This document shows, one piece after another, positions 1 to 6,202 of a DNA stretch of 6,202 bases. This DNA is from Bacteroidota bacterium (lineage in GTDB: Bacteria; Bacteroidota; Bacteroidia; Flavobacteriales; Flavobacteriaceae): the NCBI GenBank assembly GCA_004356305.1, contig SMXJ01000148.1, positions 1 through 6,202 on the forward strand. The letters run 5' to 3'. The translations under genes were made by a program, and so were the position numbers. Within the stretch, counting starts at the first letter, position 1. Every line of letters begins with the position of its first letter. Under the pieces are notes generated by a model. That model had not been told where the DNA came from, made no database searches, and saw only the letters and a program-made list of their open reading frames with translations.

Positions 1-1959
1 CCGTTTATCTCAATTTTTGATGGAGGTAGTTTCTCCAACCTGGCCCAACCTGGTGGTGGGGCCGATATAGACGCTTTGCAAGCCATTATAATGAATCAAG
101 CGCAATTTAGGAAATTTGGTGGCCACAACTCGGCCGTATTCAACTTCGTAGTAGATACGGACGCCTCAGGGGGTGAATTAGCTGGAGTGCGTTGGTTCGA
201 ATTACGTCAAGCAGGTGATAACCAACCCTGGACATTGTTTCAGGAAGGGACCTATACAGCTCCGGATGGAAGACATGCCTGGCATGCAAGTATGATGATG
301 GATAACCAGGGGAATATCGGGATGGGATATACTTCAATGGCAGGTCCAACAACACCGAACCCAACAGACTTTAGAGTGAGTTCTTACTATACAGGGCGTT
401 TTGCGGCTGATCCGGTAAATACAATGACCATTGCCGAAGAATTGATCGCTGCCGGGAACCAGAACATTCCTGGATTACGTTATGGAGACTATAGTAAAAT
501 TGATATTGATCCGGCAGATGACAAGACCTTTTGGTTCATTAATGAATACATTAACAGTGGAAGAAAGGGTGTTGTAGGAGTATTTAAAATTGCGCCAGAC
601 TTCAATAATGATGTTGGCGCGGTTAGTATTGACGCTCCGGTTGATGGTATATTAACGTCATCGGAGAGTGTAGATGTTACTATATTCAACTTTGGCCTAC
701 TTTCTCAATCAAACTTCCCCGTAATTTTAAAAGTAGATGGAAGTACTATTGCCACCGAAACCTTTACAGGAACTATTGCTCCAACTACTTCTTCTTCCTT
801 CACCTTTGCAGCAACGGTAGATTTATCTATTCCGGGTCAAACCTATGCGATTGAAGTAAGCACAGATCTCTCTGGGGATCAAGATCCGAACAATGATACC
901 GTGATAAAAAATGTAACCAACATTTTTGCCAATGACATAGGTGTTATTGATATCCCTGAGCCAGTTAGCGGAGAAGGTCTTGGAAATGAAACCGTTACAA
1001 TTACTATCGAGAATTTTGGAGCGGCGCTACAGTCGAACTTCGATGTTTCTTATACTGTTGACGGAGGTGCTGCAGTAACAGAATCAGTTGTAGGCCCTAT
1101 TGGTCCGGGAACTACGCTAAATTATAGCTTTGCCACCACAGCCGACCTATCGGTTGAAGGTTCTTATGTATTTGTAGCCACAACTGAACTACCTACTGAT
1201 TCGGATACTTCGAACGATAGCGCAACTAAAACTGTAGTAAACCTTTCTTGTGCCAGTCAAACTAATGATACGAATTTCCCGATAGGACCCAATGCGGGAA
1301 CCGTAACAAACTCCGTGATCAGTTATACGAGTGATATTATCATCAATGATGTTAACGTCAACCTTAACCTTAACCATACCTGGATAGGAGACCTTACCAT
1401 CTCGTTGATCGCCCCGGATAATACGACCGTAATATTGGCCGACGGCGTTTGTGGAAACTGTGATGATATGATTGATGTAACTTTCGATGATGAAGCAACC
1501 AATCCGATTTCCGGCGCAACACATCCGGTTACCGGGCCATACCAACCTGAAGGAAACTTATCAGACTTTGATGGTATGCAAACTATTGGTGATTGGACGC
1601 TTCGTATTGTTGATAATGCTAATCAGGATGGCGGTACTCTTCTCGATTGGACCTTACAGTTGTGTGGTGATATTATTCTTGGAGTGAATGATAACTTCAC
1701 CAACAACACAGATCTTATCGTAGTGGATCAAGGCAATAATCAATTTAAGTTATTATTACCTACAACCGAAATTACAGATAGATTAACCTTCTCAGTAATA
1801 AATATGCTGGGACAAACTTTAGCGTCTTACAGATTGGATAATGTAGATGGTACCGGGTACGAATATGACCTGGATATGTCGTACGCTTCTTCCGGAGTGT
1901 ATATTGTACGTATTGGAAACAGTGACTTTGGAGGGGTAAAAAGAATTATTGTAAGATAA
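1..1959 (+). CDS. T9SS-secreted multidomain surface protein, 5'-partial (propeller-like end, two CARDB-like repeats, P-domain, type A sorting domain)
   Basis: The reading frame is open from base 1 to the TAA at 1957-1959, giving 652 visible residues; the start and signal peptide lie upstream, so no start is assigned. Residues 1-200 resemble the end of a propeller-like domain common in secreted Bacteroidota proteins: GVRWFELR (62-69), MDNQGNIGMGY (100-110), YTGR (130-133) and RYGDYSKIDIDP (160-171) followed by TFWFINEY (176-183). Two CARDB/Ig-like repeats follow (about 201-306 and 309-415). A proprotein-convertase P-domain spans about 417-555, with HTWIGDL, a terminal GDWTLRIVDNA-type stretch and four cysteines (417, 484, 487, 555). 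The last 90 or so residues form a T9SS type A sorting domain with NMLGQ (601-605), SGVYIVRI (631-638) and a basic end, KRIIVR. The protein is therefore expected to cross the outer membrane by T9SS and be released or surface-anchored after domain removal. No catalytic domain is visible, so any enzyme activity would lie upstream. Family assignment is by motif recall, not search. Confidence 0.93.
   Translation, partial: PFISIFDGGSFSNLAQPGGGADIDALQAIIMNQAQFRKFGGHNSAVFNFVVDTDASGGELAGVRWFELRQAGDNQPWTLFQEGTYTAPDGRHAWHASMMMDNQGNIGMGYTSMAGPTTPNPTDFRVSSYYTGRFAADPVNTMTIAEELIAAGNQNIPGLRYGDYSKIDIDPADDKTFWFINEYINSGRKGVVGVFKIAPDFNNDVGAVSIDAPVDGILTSSESVDVTIFNFGLLSQSNFPVILKVDGSTIATETFTGTIAPTTSSSFTFAATVDLSIPGQTYAIEVSTDLSGDQDPNNDTVIKNVTNIFANDIGVIDIPEPVSGEGLGNETVTITIENFGAALQSNFDVSYTVDGGAAVTESVVGPIGPGTTLNYSFATTADLSVEGSYVFVATTELPTDSDTSNDSATKTVVNLSCASQTNDTNFPIGPNAGTVTNSVISYTSDIIINDVNVNLNLNHTWIGDLTISLIAPDNTTVILADGVCGNCDDMIDVTFDDEATNPISGATHPVTGPYQPEGNLSDFDGMQTIGDWTLRIVDNANQDGGTLLDWTLQLCGDIILGVNDNFTNNTDLIVVDQGNNQFKLLLPTTEITDRLTFSVINMLGQTLASYRLDNVDGTGYEYDLDMSYASSGVYIVRIGNSDFGGVKRIIVR
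601..1245 (+). repeat. Tandem CARDB/Ig-like protein repeat pair (about 108-residue period)
   Basis: Two consecutive protein repeats lie inside the T9SS cargo gene. Each opens with an ND(V/I)G motif (residues 203-206 and 311-314, a 108-residue offset). Each carries a matching core (VTIFNFG versus ITIENFG, then QSNF, then a VDG turn) and a strand beginning ATVDLS or TTADLS. Each closes on an acidic-asparagine motif (DPNNDT at 295-300, DTSNDS at 402-407) followed by a K(N/T)V-V/T-N strand. This is the pattern of CARDB-like beta-sandwich spacers, which usually hold functional domains away from the cell surface or aid adhesion. The two copies are clearly diverged at protein level, so this is an old duplication and not a recent DNA repeat. 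Confidence 0.75.
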
Positions 1960-1984
1960 TCTTTAGTGCATTTAGATATAGATG

Positions 1985-2009
1985 GAGCGGGCTTGACCCG
2001 CTCTTTTTT
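1985..2009 (+). terminator. Rho-independent terminator of the T9SS cargo gene
   Basis: A perfect 7-bp GC-rich stem is formed by GAGCGGG (1985-1991) and CCCGCTC (1997-2003), with a 5-base loop CTTGA, followed at once by six T (2004-2009). It starts 25 bases after the stop codon of the upstream gene. The T-tract is correct for + strand transcription. On the minus strand the stem is followed by a mixed sequence rather than a T-run, so it would be a poor terminator for the convergent gene, whose stop codon abuts the T-tract at 2011-2013. Confidence 0.87.
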
Positions 2010-2010
2010 A

Positions 2011-5000
2011 TTAGAAATAAGCCCTCAATTGTATCGTTCCTGTATGGATGGTACTGGAGTTTTTACTCTTTCTTCCGAAGTAAGAGAGATTGGCATCCAG
2101 GTATTTGGTTATTCTTTTCTGAAATAATAGATTCCAGGTAAAATTAGTTCCGGGTTGCAATCCTTCCAGCATTGTATATGCGACGGGGGAGAAGGCACTC
2201 CCTTCAAATGCATTGTCTATATAGTTGAACTCTCCCGAAATGGATATCTTTTGTACGTTGTTGTAGGCAAAGGAAACCCCAATTTTTTGCTGCTCCAATA
2301 ACTCCATTTCCCCCAGCATATTCTCCTTGTTCAAGAATTGATAAAAAACATCGAATCTGGTTTGACGGTTCAACAAATAAGAAAGTTTAGGGTTGATCTG
2401 ATAGCTGTCCAGGTCAAAATTCCGGTTTGCAAAATTTTCCGAAATACTCTGGTTAATTCCCAAAGCACCTTTTAAGGTTAACAACCAAACTTCCAGGAAT
2501 TTATGATTGAAATTAAGTTGATGGACTTCAAGTTTGCTCTCCTGTAATCCTAATGATATCAGGTTACTCCCAGAACTGGATGAGAAAGTATAGCTTGTGG
2601 TATACCGTTGTTTTCCACGATTAAAGAACAGCGCATTCCTGAAGTTTAAATTGAGTCCGAGTTGATCATCTCCTCCATCTTTGAACGGATTGATGTCCGA
2701 TATATCATTGGTGCGTGAAACTTTCCGGTCCACGACATAAGAAGCTTGATTGTAAAAATGCGAAAGAAATTTTTTAACCCCTTGACTATTGGCCCATTGT
2801 TGCGGATTGAGCGTTACTAACTGGCTGAATTTATTATTCCGAATTTTAACGAACACCTGATTGGGTAATAACACCCTCACATATTCTGCCTGATCCTGAA
2901 ATTGCGCGATTTCAAATTCATTCAATTCCTGGATACCGTTCTCATTATAATCGATCCAGGTATAGACACCCAGCCCCGGTTCAACTTGTACGTACGTGAA
3001 TTCCTGCTGCGCAATTACCCCATTGTTGGACTCCAAAGCCGTATTCAAGCGAACACTGCCCTTCCATAAGGATTGGCTATACAATAATCGCGCGTTTAAA
3101 TTTTGCTCATCCTCATCGGCGCCATCTTCATCCTTTAAAACCCGGTAATTGACGAAAAGAGAAAGCTGTGTATTCTGAGTATTGATCATCCTCGATCTCA
3201 AATAATAATCATTGGAGGTATTCACTTTTTTCAACGACATATTTCGAACACTATCGGTTACCCGATATCGATAACCCACTTGTGTATATACCTTTGTACT
3301 ATCACCTATTCCCGTAAATAGTTCATAGGCGCTAAATTTTTGACTCAAAGGAGTTAAACTATCATTGGCGATCGTTTTTAATTGGTTGTCTTCCAGATTG
3401 AATTTAGCCCCTAACCAGGCTTTATTGATCGCATACACAGCCCCGCTGTTCACTCTACTGAAATTTGATCTTAAAATATCGCTTTCGCTGTTCATAAAAC
3501 TTGCATTGGCGAAAATATTCAGCTTGTTTAATTGAACCCTCGAGGAAATAACATGCCGCGTCCCTTTGAAATTTTCTGAAAAATCCAAATTCTGAAATTC
3601 ATACCGCCCACCGCCATATTTTGGGTGGCTTAACTCAGCACCGGTAGTCAAAAATCGTTGATCTCCCATGGGCATATCGAGGTTCCAGTCGCGGCTAAAT
3701 TCAACATTGTACAACCGCTCAATGGTTCGAAAGTCCTTATTGATATAATCCATGGACGCGAAGGCATCTACCTTTAAGGTGTCGGTTGATTGAAGCACGG
3801 TTTGCCTTACCGCGAATCGCCCGCCAAACCCTTCATTATTATCGTCATCTATGGTCGAGAATAAGTTGAGGTCATTGACACTGCCTGCAATCTCAAATTC
3901 AATTCTTGTTTTTTCTGAAGGATGGTAGCTGCCGTTCACCCCGCCAATTTGTAATTTCTCCGGAGCATTTAAACGAATGATCGGCGCATAATTTCCCTGA
4001 AGAGTCAAACCTACCGGGGGGATAAATTCAAAAATACGGTTGATGGTATTTTCCTCACTGATGATATAATTCCCCATGTTATCACCAACAAGACTGAAGC
4101 GAACATTGAACAGCTCATCCTCCGGATCGCTGGAGAAAACAAAGATCTCAATACCGTTAAAATCTTCTTTTTTGTATAGGATCTTATTTTCCGAAAATGT
4201 ATCGGGTACGGCCGAAGGAGCCACCATCAGATCCATATCGTCACCGGCCGCAATCAAGATGGCGACTTGTTCTTCGGTTAAATTCTGCTGCAAAGGTTGG
4301 TTTTTTGCATCGCTTTCAGAATACACATAAGCACCGACATCGAATTGGTTACCGGTATAATTTCCACCACCATAACCGAAAAAACGGGTGTAATTTCTAT
4401 CGGTAAACTGATATTCCACCGTAATACGCATATTGGCCGTTATGGGGTAAGTAGGATTGAATTTTATTTCCCCCGCATTGTAATCGATGACATAATGTTC
4501 ATTTTCACCGCGATTCAATAACAAACCATTCACATACACGCGCTCGCTTCCCGAAACTATTAAAATAAATAATTCGCCATTGGGTCCGACCAATTTATAG
4601 GGGCCTTGATTGCCTTCAAGTCCATTGAACTGGCTTCGTTGAAACACGCCACGAACCAATGCACCAGCGACGAAAGCTGTGGTTTTCGACCCGTCTTTAT
4701 GTTCAAAAGTACCACCCAATGCGATTCCTTGCACCTTCTTTGTAAATCGGCCAAAGTAAGAGTTGTTGTTTTGCAAATCCACGTCACCGGCCCTGATGTT
4801 CCAATCCTCGCCGTAAAGTTCGATAAAAATTTGATCGAACTCGTCGAGGCTTTGGGAGTATCCTCCGGCCTGGGTCGGAATATTAGCGTCTTGGATCGAA
4901 GCTCTTATCGAGACTTTTTCATCGAGCTTCCCGGTAATTTGCAGGTCCAATTCACTATTGACCACCGCATTTTGATTGTTTCCTATCGTAATACCACGGG

Positions 5001-5427
5001 TAATACTTCCTAAGGCGTTCAGGCCGTCGAATGGAGAATTATCAACATCATTCGTGCTGGTCTCAAGGGCATACAACTTGTCAAGACTTCCGGTGTTTTC
5101 GACGATTATTTTTGGGTCAAGCTCATAGTAATCTCGAGTTAAAAACCACGGAAAACGAAGGTAATTAATGGTGATCGAGTCATTTTCTTTTCGAATATTT
5201 TCAGAAATGATCAGAAGAGCTTTTCTAAAATCAACTCGATAGCCCGTAGAATCGATGGACTTACCGTTTTTATCCAGGATCGAAAACCGGGATGGATTAA
5301 TACTTACTGTATCAATAACAACGGTATCCTTTACCGCAATTTTCTTAGATCGAAAGTTCGAAGTCCTGTCCTGCCCATAGCTCGTGAGCACCATAAAAAA
5401 TAGACATAGATAGAGATACAACTTCAT
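2011..5427 (-). CDS. Large outer-membrane beta-barrel protein of unknown function (1138 aa, complete)
   Basis: The protein starts with a Sec signal peptide (MKLYLYLCLFFMVLTSYGQ, cleavage likely near residue 18-19), which fixes the start; no Shine-Dalgarno is present, as is usual in Bacteroidota. Residues about 20-135 form a small soluble, presumably periplasmic, module ending near FPWFLTRDYYELDP. From about 138 a region rich in alternating beta-strands begins with LGSITRGITIGNN (139-151) and the family hallmark LDEFDQIFIEL...IRAGDVDLQ (194-219). Next comes a domain with SGSERVYVNG (292-301) and YVIDYNAGEIKFNP (312-325), a module I also recall in other big Bacteroidota envelope proteins. An EF-hand-like acidic loop, DYNENGIQELNE, lies at 826-837. 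The C-terminal third has dense amphipathic strands and the protein ends LRAYF, with the terminal aromatic residue typical of BAM-assembled barrels. I recognise the family as conserved in Flavobacteriaceae but know no established function; resemblance to parts of SprA-type translocons is possible but unproven. It converges on the T9SS cargo gene and diverges from exonuclease III, so it appears monocistronic. Confidence 0.9.
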   Translation of the reverse strand: MKLYLYLCLFFMVLTSYGQDRTSNFRSKKIAVKDTVVIDTVSINPSRFSILDKNGKSIDSTGYRVDFRKALLIISENIRKENDSITINYLRFPWFLTRDYYELDPKIIVENTGSLDKLYALETSTNDVDNSPFDGLNALGSITRGITIGNNQNAVVNSELDLQITGKLDEKVSIRASIQDANIPTQAGGYSQSLDEFDQIFIELYGEDWNIRAGDVDLQNNNSYFGRFTKKVQGIALGGTFEHKDGSKTTAFVAGALVRGVFQRSQFNGLEGNQGPYKLVGPNGELFILIVSGSERVYVNGLLLNRGENEHYVIDYNAGEIKFNPTYPITANMRITVEYQFTDRNYTRFFGYGGGNYTGNQFDVGAYVYSESDAKNQPLQQNLTEEQVAILIAAGDDMDLMVAPSAVPDTFSENKILYKKEDFNGIEIFVFSSDPEDELFNVRFSLVGDNMGNYIISEENTINRIFEFIPPVGLTLQGNYAPIIRLNAPEKLQIGGVNGSYHPSEKTRIEFEIAGSVNDLNLFSTIDDDNNEGFGGRFAVRQTVLQSTDTLKVDAFASMDYINKDFRTIERLYNVEFSRDWNLDMPMGDQRFLTTGAELSHPKYGGGRYEFQNLDFSENFKGTRHVISSRVQLNKLNIFANASFMNSESDILRSNFSRVNSGAVYAINKAWLGAKFNLEDNQLKTIANDSLTPLSQKFSAYELFTGIGDSTKVYTQVGYRYRVTDSVRNMSLKKVNTSNDYYLRSRMINTQNTQLSLFVNYRVLKDEDGADEDEQNLNARLLYSQSLWKGSVRLNTALESNNGVIAQQEFTYVQVEPGLGVYTWIDYNENGIQELNEFEIAQFQDQAEYVRVLLPNQVFVKIRNNKFSQLVTLNPQQWANSQGVKKFLSHFYNQASYVVDRKVSRTNDISDINPFKDGGDDQLGLNLNFRNALFFNRGKQRYTTSYTFSSSSGSNLISLGLQESKLEVHQLNFNHKFLEVWLLTLKGALGINQSISENFANRNFDLDSYQINPKLSYLLNRQTRFDVFYQFLNKENMLGEMELLEQQKIGVSFAYNNVQKISISGEFNYIDNAFEGSAFSPVAYTMLEGLQPGTNFTWNLLFQKRITKYLDANLSYFGRKSKNSSTIHTGTIQLRAYF

Positions 5428-5519
5428 AAGTACTACAACTTAACGTGTCGATTTTTATTTTGTTGATTGTTTTGTGAAAACCTTTCGATTGATGCCACCG
5501 GTAAATATACATTGTTATT

Positions 5520-5527
5520 TATTTTTG
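5520..5527 (+). promoter_or_regulatory. Candidate Bacteroidota -7 promoter element for the exonuclease III gene
   Basis: TATTTTTG matches the Bacteroidota sigma-ABfr -7 consensus TAnnTTTG at every fixed position and ends 25 bases before the ATG at 5553, implying a short leader of roughly 20 bases. No TTG -33 box is found at the expected spacing; the nearest upstream TTG (5489-5491) is 28 bases away, which is too far. An alternative TATACT lies at 5532-5537. In AT-rich DNA such a match can arise by chance, so this is tentative. Confidence 0.4.
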
Positions 5528-5552
5528 CCTTTATACTGAAAATACGATTCAC

Positions 5553-6202
5553 ATGAAAATAATCTCATACAATGTTAACGGCATCCGGGCTGCTATGCGC
5601 AAAGGATTTGCTGGATGGCTGAAACGCGCCGATCCGGATGTTATTTGCATCCAAGAAACCAAAGCCAATGTAGATCAGGTAGAAGTGGAAGAGATAGAGG
5701 CCGCCGGTTATCCACATCACTATTGGTATAGCGCCCATAAGAAGGGATATAGTGGAGTAGCGATTTTCAGTAAATATGAACCAAAGCATGTGGAATATGG
5801 CACAGGAATCGACTATATGGATTTTGAAGGGAGAAACATTCGATTGGATTTTGACGAAGTTTCGGTAATGAGTTTGTACCTGCCTAGCGGAACCAATATC
5901 GCACGCCTGGAACATAAATTAAAGTATATGGCCGATTTCCAGAATTACATAAACAACTTAAAAAAAGATATCCCTAATATCGTGATCTGCGGCGATTACA
6001 ATATTTGTCATGAAGCCATCGACATTCATGATCCGGTTCGAAATAAGAACGTTTCGGGTTTTTTACCGGTGGAGCGAGAATGGTTGGGGAGCTTTATCGA
6101 CAGCGGATTTATTGACAGTTTCCGTCATTTCAACAAAGAGCCGCATAATTATACCTGGTGGAGCTATCGCGCAAATTCCCGGGCTAACAATAAGGGCTGG
6201 CG
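5553..6202 (+). CDS. xth: Exodeoxyribonuclease III / AP endonuclease (3'-partial)
   Basis: The ATG at 5553 opens MKIISYNVNGIRAA, the canonical N-terminus of the ExoIII/APE1 branch of the endonuclease-exonuclease-phosphatase superfamily; 216 residues are visible before the window ends, of roughly 255 usual for the family. Visible active-site motifs are N7 (SYNVNG), E35 in CIQETK (metal ligand), Y109 in LYLPSG, and D148/N150 in the GDYNICH motif, followed by IDIHDP. The stretch YTWWSYRANSRANNKGW (200-216) is the expected substrate-binding region. The late Asp and the catalytic His (SDH motif) lie beyond the edge, so catalytic integrity cannot be fully confirmed. The enzyme acts in the cytoplasm in base excision repair, cutting 5' to abasic sites and degrading 3' ends of duplex DNA. 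No Shine-Dalgarno is seen. No in-frame ATG occurs in the short upstream region, supporting this start. The gene is divergent from the large outer-membrane protein gene. Confidence 0.97.
   Translation, partial: MKIISYNVNGIRAAMRKGFAGWLKRADPDVICIQETKANVDQVEVEEIEAAGYPHHYWYSAHKKGYSGVAIFSKYEPKHVEYGTGIDYMDFEGRNIRLDFDEVSVMSLYLPSGTNIARLEHKLKYMADFQNYINNLKKDIPNIVICGDYNICHEAIDIHDPVRNKNVSGFLPVEREWLGSFIDSGFIDSFRHFNKEPHNYTWWSYRANSRANNKGW

Noticed and set aside
76..78. Possible TTG start codon for the first gene
   Set aside because: The frame continues without a stop to base 1, and the upstream codons (SIFDGGSFSNLAQPGGGADIDA) read as part of the same domain. The gene simply runs off the window edge.
1189..1545. 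A 118-codon open frame on the minus strand inside the T9SS cargo gene
   Set aside because: It overlaps the CARDB/P-domain coding region, which is strongly supported on the + strand. Its predicted protein is a low-information mix without domain features.
4606..5013. A 135-codon open frame on the + strand inside the barrel gene
   Set aside because: It lies wholly antisense to a gene with clear family motifs and a signal peptide, its translation shows no recognisable domain, and no promoter or ribosome-binding context is evident. It is a shadow frame.
5502..5509. Minus-strand TATATTTA as a -7 promoter box for the barrel gene
   Set aside because: It misses the last consensus base, has no TTG -33 partner at normal spacing and lies about 75 bases from the start codon. 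It is too weak to annotate as a feature.
5565..5915. A 116-codon minus-strand open frame with hydrophobic stretches over the exonuclease III gene
   Set aside because: It is antisense to well-conserved ExoIII active-site motifs. The hydrophobic look comes from reverse-reading the codons of that gene.
1..6202. A novel defence, mobile or multi-gene system
   Set aside because: The three genes are convergent and divergent, not operonic. There are no recombinases, terminal repeats, CRISPR-like repeats, toxin-antitoxin pairs or structured non-coding stretches that I can see, and all gaps between genes are short.

Overview
The window looks like a chromosomal segment from a Bacteroidota bacterium, most likely a marine Flavobacteriaceae. 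Three things point there: a type IX secretion (T9SS) C-terminal sorting domain on the first protein, a flavobacterial-style large outer-membrane protein, and start codons without Shine-Dalgarno sequences set in AT-rich leaders. The DNA is moderately AT-rich. I see no tRNA, rRNA, CRISPR array, insertion sequence or phage gene. The window is almost fully coding and both ends cut a gene.

Layout: (1) Bases 1-1959 (+) hold the 3' part of a large secreted T9SS cargo protein, open at its 5' edge. It has the end of a propeller-like exo-domain, two tandem CARDB/Ig-like repeats, a proprotein-convertase P-domain and a type A sorting domain. (2) A strong rho-independent hairpin at 1985-2009 ends this gene. 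(3) Bases 2011-5427 (-) are a complete gene, convergent with the first, for an 1138-residue outer-membrane beta-barrel protein with a signal peptide. It belongs to a family that I recognise as recurrent in Flavobacteriaceae but whose function I cannot name. (4) A 125-base divergent intergenic region (5428-5552) separates it from (5) the start of an exodeoxyribonuclease III / AP endonuclease gene (5553 to window end, +), cut at its 3' side.

The first two genes both concern the cell envelope or surface. The third is a cytoplasmic DNA-repair housekeeping gene. Their orientation (convergent, then divergent) means none of the three is co-transcribed with another here, so adjacency gives only weak evidence for shared function. 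The least explained item is the large barrel protein, with its periplasmic N-terminal module and an EF-hand-like acidic loop. I found no convincing evidence of a novel multi-gene system in this window.
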